Below the pieces are notes generated by a model. The model was not told where the DNA came from. It made no database searches and was given only the letters and a program-made list of their open reading frames with translations. Below, in pieces: positions 11,928-20,617 of a DNA stretch of 24,889 nt. This DNA is from Bacteroidota bacterium (GTDB lineage: Bacteria; Bacteroidota; Bacteroidia; Chitinophagales; Chitinophagaceae): the NCBI GenBank assembly GCA_023392185.1, contig JAEVZP010000019.1, positions 1-24,889 on the forward strand, given 5' to 3'. The stretch's first letter is position 1, and each line of letters starts with the position of its first letter. Made by a program: the position numbers and the translations under genes.

Positions 11928-14900
11928 ATGATTTTACAGATACGAAGATCTGCTTTATTCCTTCTTTTTTGTTTTCTACCCCTGTTGCTTCGGGCGCAGG
12001 ATTATACGCTTCGATTGCAATCCGGAACTTTCACGCCTGGGGCCAACGGTGTAAAAACGGCTGCGCCGGCTATTGCTGAAATCTTCCACGGCAAATATTA
12101 CCGGTTGATTCAGTTTTATGACCTGCCGGATGAGGCCGAAAAAGAACGGCTGGAAAGCCTGGGAGTGCAGCTTGCCAATTACCTTCCGGCCACTACCTAT
12201 ACAGCCATTCTGCCGGCTTCCCTGGACCCGGCCTTGCTCGGAAGCAATGTACGGGCGCTGTTTCCAATTGCGCCCCGGCTGAAGCTGAGTGCGGAGCTGG
12301 CCCGGAAGCAATATCCGGCACATGCGCTGAAAGGCGGAAAAATCGAACTTTTTGTAGTGCACCAGCCGGGCCTCCGGACGGCTGAAGTCAGCGCCTGGCT
12401 GGAGCGCGACGGTGTTACCGTGCTGCACACGCTCGAAGAAGTGCAGACCCACCGGGTTGTGGTGCCTGTGGCCGCTGTTGAGGCCCTTGCCGCGCTTCCG
12501 TATGTTTTTTTCCTGGAGCCGGTGGAAGCGCCGCCCACGCCTGAAAACCTTGGCGGACGCACCTCGCATCGCAGCAATACCCTGATGACCGACTATGGCG
12601 CCGGTCCTAAATTCGACGGCTCCGGTGTGACTGTTGCCCTTAATGATGACGGCTTCATTGGGCCCCACCTGGATTATAGCGGCCGCATTGCAGCCCAATA
12701 TGTTCAGATCGACTATGGCAATCACGGCGATCACTGTGCCGGCATCATTTTCGGCGCGGGCAACCGCAACCCGATTGCCCGTGGCATGGCACCGGGCGCA
12801 ACGATGCGGGTTTACAAGGCCGGTTCGGGCGGTCCGACCGGCTACCAGGGCTTTGATTCTATCTACAGCCATTATCAAAATCTCAATGTCCGTATTACTT
12901 CTACTTCCTATGGCAACGGCCTGAATGCCGGATATAATACCCTGGCCCGGACCATGGACCAGCAAATAACCGATCTGCCCCAGCTGATGCACGTTTTCTC
13001 GGCAGGCAACAGCGGATATTCTGCTTCCAGCTACGGCGCAGGTACCGGTTGGGCCACTATCACCGGCGGACACAAAGCCGCCAAAAACTGCATTGCCGTG
13101 GGCAACCTCGATTCGCTGGATGTGCTCAACGGATCGAGCAGCCGGGGACCAGTCTCCGATGGACGCATCAAGCCGGAAGTAACTGCCGTGGGCACCCGCG
13201 TGTTTTCTACCGTTGATGTAGACGACTATGACGTGATGACCGGAACGTCGATGGCGTGTCCCGGTGTTTCGGGCACATTGGCCCAGCTGTATCAGGCCTG
13301 GAAAACGGCTCATTCCGGTGCCAACCCGCCGAGTGCCCTGGTGAAAGCGGCGGTGCTCAACACGGCTGATGACCTTGGTAACCCCGGTCCCGACTTTAAG
13401 TATGGTTTTGGTCGCATCAACGCCCGGCGTGCACATCAACTGCTCGAAGGGCAACAGTTTTTTTCCCAGTCGGTCTCGCATGGCATCACCCGCACCCACA
13501 GTGTCACGGTTCCGGCCGGCATCCGCGAGCTGCGCGTGTTGCTGTATTGGCACGACAAACCGGCGACCGCCGGTGCAACCCGGGCGCTGGTCAACAATCT
13601 GGATCTGAAAGTCACCACGCCTGCTGCGACAGTGCTGTATCCCTGGAAGCTCAACACCGCACCTAATGCTACCGCGCTGAACCAAAACGCCTTTCGCGGA
13701 ATCGATAGCCTCAATAATACCGAGCAGGTAACCCTGTTGGCCCCGGCTGCCGGGACATACACCATCTCTGTAGCCGGAACCGCGGTGCCCATGGGCCCGC
13801 AGCCTTACTATGTGGTTTATGAACTGGTAAACGACGACATAACTCTTACCTATCCGATGGGCGGTGAGGGGCTGGTGCCAGGCGTTCCGGAGGTGATCCG
13901 TTGGGATGCCTTTGGCGGCAGCGGGAATTTTACCCTTTCTTACTCTGTCGATAGCGGGGCTTCGTGGACTGCAATTGGCGGTGCCGGTCCTTCCTCGCGT
14001 GCCTATAACTGGACGCCGCCCGCCATGCCTACCGGCCGTGCGCTGGTGCGGGTGACGCGTGGCGGCAACACAGCCACTTCAAAAGCCGTTTTCAGTATTC
14101 TGGGCATTCCGGCCCATGTGCGGGTCGACTGGAAATGTGCCGATTCGATGCGGGTCAGCTACAACGCCGTTCCGGGAGCTGCGCGTTATATCGTTAGCAT
14201 TCTGGGTGCCAAATACATGGACTCGGTTGCGTCTTCGGCCACTCCCTCCTGTGTGGTTCGGGGGCTTACCACCGTCAACCCGCAATGGCTGGCCGTGCAA
14301 GCTGTGGCCGCCAATGGCGTGAAAGGACGCCGCAGCGTAGCCCAACAAACACCGGCCGGTATTTTCAATTGCGTGTTGCGAACAGACCTGGTCCTCCAAA
14401 GCCTCCGCACACCCGCTGCCCGCATTGCGCAGTGCAATGGCAATGCAACGCCCGATAGCGTTCGGATCCTGGTTAAAAATATAGGGCAAACTACGCTGGA
14501 TACGATACGGGTAGGGTATGATGTCAATGGGGGCACGGCTTCCACAGCAGTCCTGCCCCGCTCGCTGGCCCCGTCCGACAGCCTTTATTTTACCTTTTCA
14601 AGACCTGTTCGCTTCAACAATCCCGGTGCCTATCAGGTGCGGGCATGGGTGGCGCATGCCAGCGATACCGTGCGCAGCAACGATACCGCGAGGCGAAGCG
14701 TAGCCGTGTCCCGGTTGCCGGCGCAGCCCTTGCCCCTTGCGCAAAATTTTGAAACGTTTTCGCTGTGTGATACGGCTGCCGGTTGCACCAGTGCGGTTTG
14801 TATGCTCTCAGGAGGCTGGCAAAATGAGGCAGCCGGCGACGACGATATCGACTGGCGCATCTGGAGCGGTCCTTCGCCCAACACCTCGCGGGGCACCGGC

Positions 14901-15551
14901 CCACAAGCGGATTTCAATCCCGGAAATGCTACCGGAAAATATGCCTATCTGGCGGCCAACGGGTGCTATGGCAAAACGGCCCATCTGGTGTCTCCCTGCA
15001 TCGACCTGACCGGCGCGGGAGCTGCAAAACTTCAGTTTGCCTACCATATGAAGGGCGCCCGGATGGGTTCTTTGCATGTGGATTTGTTGGTAGACAGTGT
15101 GTGGATGTTGGATGTCAGCCCGGCAATTTCCGGAAACCAGGGCAACAGCTGGAAGCAGGCTACCGTGGCGCTGCCCGCAGTTGCAATCGGAAAGGTAGTC
15201 CGGCTGCGGTTTCGCGGCATTACCGGCGCCGGGGCAGCGGGCGATATCGCTCTTGATGGCATTTCGCTGAGCGACCCGACCGGCGTTTCGACTACCAGCG
15301 AAACCGTAGCCATAAGTGTATTCCCCAATCCTTCGGCCTCCACCTTTACGGTGAATCTTACCGGCCTGACCAGCGCATCTGAGCTGACCGTTACGGATAT
15401 GCAGGGGCAGGTTGTGGAGCGGCAGCGGCTGATGCCACAGGGCGGACAGGTTACGACTTTGGTGCCTTTGCAGGGCGCAAGCGCCGGGGTGTATTTCCTT
15501 TCCGTCCGCAGCAGCGAAGGCGTGGTGGTGCGCAAGCTGATCCGGCTTTAG
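11928..15551 (+). CDS. Subtilisin-like (S8) serine protease, secreted by T9SS
   Basis: A 1207-residue protein. Residues 1-24 are a signal peptide ending LLRAQ. A propeptide-like region follows (about 25-225). The peptidase domain then has the catalytic Asp240 in VALNDDG, His266 in NHGDHCAG, oxyanion Asn361 in FSAGNSG, and Ser441 in GTSMACPG. After it come a beta-sandwich (about 520-640), Ig/FN3-like segments, a CARDB-like region (about 825-925), a MAM-like jellyroll with paired Cys (about 935-1120), and a C-terminal type A T9SS sorting domain from VFPNPSAS to RKLIRL. T9SS carries such proteins across the outer membrane; the protease is surface-bound or released. Domain limits are approximate. 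The Asp motif is D-D-G, not the usual D-S/T-G. It lies 63 bases after the glycosylase gene, with a TACATTAG sequence (imperfect -7 box) between. Confidence 0.93.
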   Translation: MILQIRRSALFLLFCFLPLLLRAQDYTLRLQSGTFTPGANGVKTAAPAIAEIFHGKYYRLIQFYDLPDEAEKERLESLGVQLANYLPATTYTAILPASLDPALLGSNVRALFPIAPRLKLSAELARKQYPAHALKGGKIELFVVHQPGLRTAEVSAWLERDGVTVLHTLEEVQTHRVVVPVAAVEALAALPYVFFLEPVEAPPTPENLGGRTSHRSNTLMTDYGAGPKFDGSGVTVALNDDGFIGPHLDYSGRIAAQYVQIDYGNHGDHCAGIIFGAGNRNPIARGMAPGATMRVYKAGSGGPTGYQGFDSIYSHYQNLNVRITSTSYGNGLNAGYNTLARTMDQQITDLPQLMHVFSAGNSGYSASSYGAGTGWATITGGHKAAKNCIAVGNLDSLDVLNGSSSRGPVSDGRIKPEVTAVGTRVFSTVDVDDYDVMTGTSMACPGVSGTLAQLYQAWKTAHSGANPPSALVKAAVLNTADDLGNPGPDFKYGFGRINARRAHQLLEGQQFFSQSVSHGITRTHSVTVPAGIRELRVLLYWHDKPATAGATRALVNNLDLKVTTPAATVLYPWKLNTAPNATALNQNAFRGIDSLNNTEQVTLLAPAAGTYTISVAGTAVPMGPQPYYVVYELVNDDITLTYPMGGEGLVPGVPEVIRWDAFGGSGNFTLSYSVDSGASWTAIGGAGPSSRAYNWTPPAMPTGRALVRVTRGGNTATSKAVFSILGIPAHVRVDWKCADSMRVSYNAVPGAARYIVSILGAKYMDSVASSATPSCVVRGLTTVNPQWLAVQAVAANGVKGRRSVAQQTPAGIFNCVLRTDLVLQSLRTPAARIAQCNGNATPDSVRILVKNIGQTTLDTIRVGYDVNGGTASTAVLPRSLAPSDSLYFTFSRPVRFNNPGAYQVRAWVAHASDTVRSNDTARRSVAVSRLPAQPLPLAQNFETFSLCDTAAGCTSAVCMLSGGWQNEAAGDDDIDWRIWSGPSPNTSRGTGPQADFNPGNATGKYAYLAANGCYGKTAHLVSPCIDLTGAGAAKLQFAYHMKGARMGSLHVDLLVDSVWMLDVSPAISGNQGNSWKQATVALPAVAIGKVVRLRFRGITGAGAAGDIALDGISLSDPTGVSTTSETVAISVFPNPSASTFTVNLTGLTSASELTVTDMQGQVVERQRLMPQGGQVTTLVPLQGASAGVYFLSVRSSEGVVVRKLIRL

Positions 15552-15777
15552 CGAAGGGCGTAACTTGATGTGGAATGATCGGCGCGTTTTCCGGAAAATC
15601 CGGCTTTTGGAGGAGCCTTTTTGCCCCTGTAAACAGGCGGCGGAGGCCCGATTTCCGGAAGTTTCTAAAAAACCTCGCGTCTTTCCTGGTTACCGGGTCA
15701 CAGATGATATTCCCTGGGCTGCGCATTACAAGGGGGCTATATAAGCACTTATCTTTAAGAAATAAAAGTTGCCTTTT
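15552..15777. other. Intergenic region with two TTCCGGAA palindromes and a weak terminator
   Basis: Copies of the octamer lie at 15589-15596, where symmetry extends to TTTTCCGGAAAA, and at 15653-15660. A short stem GGCT/AGCC (15602-15617) followed by TTTTTG may end the protease transcript. TATCTTTA at 15750-15757 resembles a -7 box and would start transcription near 15764 for the downstream broken gene. Confidence 0.5.
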
Positions 15778-17236
15778 ATGAAAAAAATAACCTGCCTGCT
15801 CCTCCTCGTGCTCGCGGCTTTGCCGGGGCGGAGCCAGCAGTATGCGCCGCTTCAACCGGGTATTAAGCGCTATTTCATCAACAAGGTCGGCTATTTGCGT
15901 GGCATGCGGGTCGATAGCGTGGTGCAGGAAAATGGGTATGTGCGCTACAAAGCTTTCGGACGCCGCGTATTACCTCCGGGAGCAGTTCCGTCGCCGATTC
16001 CAATGGCGCGTGCTGGATAGGGCAGGACAGTCGCGCCTATCCGGACGGAACCTGACATTTTTTCAATAGAGACAGCGTTCCAGTCGTATTAAAGCCTGAT
16101 TCTGCCCTCCATGAAACCTGGAGTTTCTATGCAGATACCTCCATTTTCTGGTATGAAGCCAAAGTCGTCTCTATAGACACAGCGAACGTATTTGGTGTGC
16201 CGGACTCGGTGAAGACGATCCAGCTGACGGCTATGAAAGGGCCCCTCGTCCAGCAGAATCATCCTGTCACCGGTATTCAAATCCAGATTTCCAAAAACAA
16301 CGGTTTCTGCCAGGTGAATGATTTCTATGAATTTCCAGATAATAACTCTCCGGATAGCTGGCGGCGCTGGGCAGTGCGCTGGGGTGGAACGTATGCAGAG
16401 ACGATGCTGTTTCGTCAGGTGGTGGACTGGAATGTGCCGAAGGCCGAAATTTTCGACTTCAGCCTGGGTGAATATTTTGGGGAAGCATTGAGCGTAAATC
16501 TTATTACTGGGTCAACGGGAAGTATCGGGACAGCATCGTTGGGAAGCGCATTGTGCAGGACACGATTTTCTACGATATAAAGCGGTGGATGTGGGGCCAA
16601 TCCTGGTATAGTCAGCCCTATCAGGTTGTTCCGTTTAACAGAGGCCTGATGGCGCTCCGGAACCGGATGTTGTATAGCGATACGCTGTTCATGCCGGAAG
16701 AATACCGCGGGGGGGGGGCTTATAGCTGCCTGTATTATCTGCCAAACGATTCCGGCTTTTGCGCCACCGGTTCATCCTGGGAGGTCGTTCGGGATATGGC
16801 CTGGGGAACATATATGAGCGGGCTTATTTATCCCGCCTTTGAAACCTATCAGAGGGGTAAGGGATTGGTCGCTTCCCGGTACAGCGACGGCGACGGTGCC
16901 CGCTGGGGGCACCACATGAAATATTTCCGGAAAAACGGCGATTCCTGCGGTGCGCCACAGCCGATTCCATCTGCCGTGACCGAGGTGGAATTTGGGGCAG
17001 AAGTAATCCTCTTTCCGCAGCCCGCGACGGATGTTCTCTACCTCAAAGGGCCGCTACACTTTCCGGTAGCAGTTTTGCTGCTCAACCAGCAACAGCAGGT
17101 GCTGCGTTCCCGGACACTACAGCATGAAAGCGATGGGATAGATACGCGCCACCTACCCGGCGGGTTGTATTTTCTATCTGTAAAAGACGCTTCCGGAAAC
17201 ACCGGCATCCGGAAGGTGTTGCTACAGGCACGGTAG
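15778..17236 (+). pseudogene. T9SS-exported protein, disrupted by several frameshifts
   Basis: One gene can be followed through three frames. It starts MKKITCLLLLVLAALPGRSQQ (signal peptide, ATG 15778) and reads through YFINKVGYLRGMRVDSV. Around 15970-15990 the sense passes to another frame (SGSSSVADSNGACWIGQDS). That frame has a TGA at 16053-16055 next to a T6 run; one inserted and one deleted base would restore TLTFFNRD. It then runs from SVPVVLKPDSALHETWSFYA to the segment ending FDFSLGEYFG. Near 16470-16495, beside TTTTGGGG, it shifts again to KSYYWVNGKYRDS and stays open to 17236. The C-terminus (VILFPQPATDVLYL to GIRKVLLQAR) is a T9SS type A sorting domain. I do not recognise the passenger domain. 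Alternatives: assembly errors at homopolymers, though neighbouring genes are clean. Confidence 0.8.
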
Positions 17237-17249
17237 AAAGGAGGGGAAT

Positions 17250-17374
17250 GCCTGAAGGGCATTGGACGGCTAAAGCCATTGGACGCCCTTTGAGCACTGG
17301 ATAATTGGAAGATTCTTCATTCTCTAACAGCGAAGCTGTCCAATTCTCCAATACCGCCTCCGGCGGTGTCCAAT
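17250..17374. repeat. Mini-hairpin array with ATTGGA and TCCAAT arms facing each other
   Basis: The left half carries ATTGGA at 17261-17266, 17278-17283 and 17304-17309, plus the variant ACTGGA at 17296-17301. The right half carries TCCAAT at 17339-17344, 17347-17352 and 17369-17374. Between them are short palindromes: GCCTGAAGGGC (17250), GGCTAAAGCC (17268), GCCCTTTGAGC (one mismatch, 17285), GAAGATTCTTC (17309), ACAGCGAAGCTGT (17327) and ACCGCCTCCGGCGGT (17353). The block 17296-17309 pairs with 17339-17352 with two mismatches, so the array can fold on itself. It fills most of the 204-base gap before sucA. Confidence 0.75.
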
Positions 17375-17440
17375 CTTTTGCCTGATTCCTTTTATAGTCC
17401 GAACTTCGCGGACCTTGTCTGCCGACTGTAACTCAAAAAG

Positions 17441-20182
17441 ATGAAAGATTTCTCCTACATCACCGCTTCCCACCCCTCTTATGTAGAGGCGCTTTATAAA
17501 GACTACACCCAAAATCCGGAGTCGGTGGACCCGGAATTGCGGAAGTTTTTCGAAGGGTTCGATTTTGCCCTTGGTGCCACTGCCGACGGCGTCAAAACCA
17601 ATGGGAGCGCTGCTAAAAGTGCGGCACCCAGCGCAGAAAACCTGCAAAAAGAATTTGCTGTCTTTGAAATGATCCGGTGTTACCGGAAGCGCGGTCACCT
17701 GCTGGCCGATACCAACCCAATCCGCAAACGCCGCGATCGCCACGCCCAGCTGGCACTTTCCGACTTCAACCTGAGCGAAGCCGACCTCGACAGCACTTTT
17801 GCTGCCGGTGCGGCTGTAAAAATGGCGGGTGCCAAGCTGCGCGACATCATTGCCCGGCTGCAACATCTGTATTGCGGTCCTATCGGCATCGAGTTTATCT
17901 ATATCAACAACAGCGACACCTTTGAATGGGTGAAAAATGCTTTTGAGGAAATGGTGGACACTACGCTGCCGGCGGAGAAAAAGCGCCGCATTCTTGAGAA
18001 GGTAAACGAAGGCGTTATTTTCGAGAAATTCCTCCACACCAAATACATTGGTCAGAAGCGCTTCTCCCTCGAAGGGGGCGAAAGCGCCATTGCAGCACTT
18101 GATACTGTGATTACCGATGCGGCTGCCGACGGCGCCAAAGAAGTCATTATCGGCATGGCCCACCGGGGCCGCCTTAATGTGCTGGCCAACACGCTCGGCA
18201 AGACGTACAAGCAGATTTTTACGGAGTTTGAAGGCATTGCTCCGACCGATACCATGGGCTCGGGCGACGTGAAATACCACCTCGGCTTCCGTTCCGATAT
18301 TACCACGCCGAAGGGCGATACGATTAGCGTGCAACTGACGCCCAATCCTTCGCACCTTGAAGTGGTGGACCCGGTGGTATGCGGCCTTTCCCGCGCCAAA
18401 GCCGACACGCTCTATGCCGATGAATACGACAATGTATTGCCCGTTCTGATTCATGGCGATGCTGCCGTTGCCGGTCAGGGTGTTGTATATGAAGTGCTTC
18501 AGATGAGCCGGCTGGAAGGTTATAGTGTAGGCGGGACCATTCATTTTGTAATCAACAACCAGATTGGTTTTACCACTGATTTTGATGATGCCCGATCCGG
18601 CGATTACAGCACTTCGATTGCTTCGATGGTGCAGGCACCGGTGTTGCACGTGAACGGCGACGACCCGGAAGCAGTGGTGAAAGCGGCTGCTTTTGCCGTC
18701 GCCTACCGGCAGAAGTTTAACGCCGATGTCTTTATCGATATGGTGTGCTACCGCCGCCACGGCCACAATGAAGGCGACGACCCGAGCTTTACCCAGCCCG
18801 ATATGTATGAGGCCATTAAAAAGCATGCAAACGTCCGGGAGGTTTACAACGATATGCTGGTAGCGCGCGGCGATGTGGATGCAAAGCTGGCCAAGGAAAT
18901 GGAAGACGACTTCTGGGGGAAACTGCAGGAGCGCCTCGATGAGGTCAAGCAAAAGCCGCTTCCATACAAAATGCAGGCACCGGAAGAAGCCTGGGATAAT
19001 ATGCGCGCTTCGACGCCGCAGGATTTCGAAAAATCGCCGGAAACCGCCATTCCCGAAGCAGAAGTGCGCCGCCTTGTAGAAGCTCTGATGGCCATTCCGG
19101 AAGATTTCAAACCGCTGCCCAAGCTCAAGAAGATTCTGGAGGAGAAAGTAAAACTGCTGGAAGACAAAAGCCTCATCGACTGGGCTACGGGCGAACTGCT
19201 GGCTTATGCCTCTATCGTAGCTTCGGGTGCTGATGTGCGCCTTAGTGGCCAGGACGTGCAGCGCGGTACCTTCTCGCACCGCCACGCCGTGCTTCATGAC
19301 AGCACTACCAACGCCGAATACAACCGCCTCAGCCGCCTCGGCGAAGGACAGGGCCGCTTCCGGATTTACAACTCGCTTTTGAGCGAATTTGCCGTTCTCG
19401 GTTTTGAATACGGTTACAGCATCACCAATCCGGCAGCGCTCACGCTTTGGGAAGCCCAGTTTGGCGATTTTGTCAACGGTGCGCAAACGGTTATTGACCA
19501 ATACATTTCTTCTGCCGAAACGAAGTGGAATATGCAGAGCGGCCTGGTGCTGTTGCTGCCCCATGGCTACGAAGGACAAGGCCCCGAACACTCCAGCGCC
19601 CGCCTCGAGCGTTTCCTCCAGGCCTGCGCCGAGCACAATCTGGTGATTACTAACATCACTACTTCGGCCAACCTGTTCCATGCCCTGCGCCGTCAGGTAG
19701 CCTGGCCGTTCCGCAAGCCGATGGTGAATTTCTCACCCAAAGCCAACCTGCGTCACCCGCGTTCCTACTCGCCGGTTTCTGACTTTACCCAGGGCGGTTT
19801 CAAGGAAGTAATCGACGACGCGACGATTCAAAAGCCAAAAAGCGTGAAGCGCGTGCTGCTGTGTTCCGGAAAAATCTCGATCGATTTGATGGAAAAGCAG
19901 GAAGCCGAAGGCCGCGCTGATATTGCGATTGTGCGCCTGGAGCAAATCTATCCGACACCCGTGGCCCAGCTCGAAGCCCTGCGCAAAAAATACGCCGGCG
20001 CCGAGTGGGTTTGGGTGCAGGAAGAGCCGCGCAATATGGGCGCCTGGTCTTTCCTGGCAACCACCTATGATGCGCCGCTGCGCTGCATTTCCCGGAAACC
20101 GGCGGCTGCACCGGCCACTGGTTTTGGTAAGGTACATGCCAAAGAGCAGGCTGCCATTCTCGAAGAAGCGTTCACGCTGTAA
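17441..20182 (+). CDS. sucA: 2-oxoglutarate dehydrogenase E1 component
   Basis: A 913-residue thiamine-diphosphate enzyme of the TCA cycle; it decarboxylates 2-oxoglutarate and passes the succinyl group to the E2 lipoyl domain in the cytoplasmic OGDH complex. The N-terminal helix (DFSYITASHPSYVEALYKDY) is the E1o-specific E2-binding segment. Other landmarks are GMAHRGRLNVLAN (239-251), the ThDP motif from GDAAVAGQGVVYE (about 338) to INNQIGFTT (about 370), YRRHGHNEGDDP, SGQDVQRGTFSHRHAVL (about 602), and PHGYEGQGPEHSSARLERFLQ. The start ATG at 17441 fits the family. sucB is not next to it: a terminator follows 23 bases after the stop and the downstream genes are on the other strand. Confidence 0.97.
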   Translation: MKDFSYITASHPSYVEALYKDYTQNPESVDPELRKFFEGFDFALGATADGVKTNGSAAKSAAPSAENLQKEFAVFEMIRCYRKRGHLLADTNPIRKRRDRHAQLALSDFNLSEADLDSTFAAGAAVKMAGAKLRDIIARLQHLYCGPIGIEFIYINNSDTFEWVKNAFEEMVDTTLPAEKKRRILEKVNEGVIFEKFLHTKYIGQKRFSLEGGESAIAALDTVITDAAADGAKEVIIGMAHRGRLNVLANTLGKTYKQIFTEFEGIAPTDTMGSGDVKYHLGFRSDITTPKGDTISVQLTPNPSHLEVVDPVVCGLSRAKADTLYADEYDNVLPVLIHGDAAVAGQGVVYEVLQMSRLEGYSVGGTIHFVINNQIGFTTDFDDARSGDYSTSIASMVQAPVLHVNGDDPEAVVKAAAFAVAYRQKFNADVFIDMVCYRRHGHNEGDDPSFTQPDMYEAIKKHANVREVYNDMLVARGDVDAKLAKEMEDDFWGKLQERLDEVKQKPLPYKMQAPEEAWDNMRASTPQDFEKSPETAIPEAEVRRLVEALMAIPEDFKPLPKLKKILEEKVKLLEDKSLIDWATGELLAYASIVASGADVRLSGQDVQRGTFSHRHAVLHDSTTNAEYNRLSRLGEGQGRFRIYNSLLSEFAVLGFEYGYSITNPAALTLWEAQFGDFVNGAQTVIDQYISSAETKWNMQSGLVLLLPHGYEGQGPEHSSARLERFLQACAEHNLVITNITTSANLFHALRRQVAWPFRKPMVNFSPKANLRHPRSYSPVSDFTQGGFKEVIDDATIQKPKSVKRVLLCSGKISIDLMEKQEAEGRADIAIVRLEQIYPTPVAQLEALRKKYAGAEWVWVQEEPRNMGAWSFLATTYDAPLRCISRKPAAAPATGFGKVHAKEQAAILEEAFTL

Positions 20183-20205
20183 TATTCAATTCTGATTTTT
20201 TTATG

Positions 20206-20234
20206 GAGACGTCCGGCTTCGGGCGTCTCTTTTT
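20206..20234 (+). terminator. Terminator of sucA
   Basis: Arms GAGACGTCCG (20206-20215) and CGGGCGTCTC (20220-20229) pair with one G-T wobble around GCTT, followed by TTTTT. Confidence 0.85.
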
Positions 20235-20314
20235 ATTTGAGGGCGTACGTCTTGTGTCTCCCTGCGCCTGTCGAAGGGCCGGTTCCCCAATAACGCATGT
20301 GCTGGTACGGCGGG

Positions 20315-20384
20315 CTTCGACAAGCTCAGCCTGACACTCTGACAAGCTTGTCCCCCTGAGCTTGTCGAAGGGCTCAGCCTGACA
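20315..20384. repeat. Dispersed-type inverted repeat (CTTCGACAAGCTCAG family)
   Basis: CTTCGACAAGCTCAG at 20315-20329 is the exact inverse of CTGAGCTTGTCGAAG at 20356-20370, and CTCAGCCTGACA occurs as a direct repeat after each. A partial copy, CCTGTCGAAGGG, lies at 20268-20279. This wording (CCCTGAGCTTGTCGAAGGG) is a widespread intergenic repeat in many bacterial phyla. It sits between the sucA terminator and that of the small minus-strand gene. Confidence 0.65.
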
Positions 20385-20432
20385 TCTGTTGCGACCTTTT
20401 CAAATACCTGTGAGGTCGGTATGCGCACAAAA

Positions 20433-20457
20433 AAAGACGCCCGATACAGGCGTCTTT
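20433..20457 (-). terminator. Terminator of the 46-residue membrane protein gene
   Basis: AAAGACGCC (20433-20441) and GGCGTCTTT (20449-20457) pair perfectly around CGATACA. On the minus strand the hairpin is followed by a run of T (complement of the A run at 20429-20435). It lies 20 bases after the stop codon at 20477. Confidence 0.85.
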
Positions 20458-20476
20458 AAAACGTAGTCCGGATTCT

Positions 20477-20617
20477 TTACGAAATCTTATACAGACCCCA
20501 GGCAGCTATGCCGAGCCAGACCAGCCCTTTGATAAGGAAAAACAGAAACGCCCAAATGCCCAGTTTACGGAAACGGTTGACCAGATTTTTGGAAAAAGGA
20601 AGTCGGGGTGCAAGCAT
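20477..20617 (-). CDS. Small single-span membrane protein, 46 residues
   Basis: A 47-codon frame from ATG 20617 to TAA 20477: a basic N-terminus (APRLPFSKNLVNRFRKLG), then a hydrophobic stretch (IWAFLFFLIKGLVWLGIAAW) and a short basic tail. The pattern 'K-GIWAFLFFL-KG-WL' is one I recall from very short Bacteroidota ORFs that are often unannotated or misnamed. A textbook terminator follows 20 bases after the stop and no other gene competes for the region, which supports real expression. It is probably an inner-membrane protein; function unknown. It lies between convergent sucA and the porin gene. Confidence 0.7.
   Translation of the reverse strand: MLAPRLPFSKNLVNRFRKLGIWAFLFFLIKGLVWLGIAAWGLYKIS

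Noticed and set aside
11976..13685. A 569-codon open frame antisense to the S8 protease
   Set aside because: No domain or signal and low-complexity, Gly/Ala/Arg-rich translation; it mirrors the protease reading frame.
17324..19681. A 785-codon open frame antisense to sucA
   Set aside because: It is a shadow of the sucA codon pattern in a GC-rich gene: no recognisable domain, no sensible start, and sucA itself is unmistakable.
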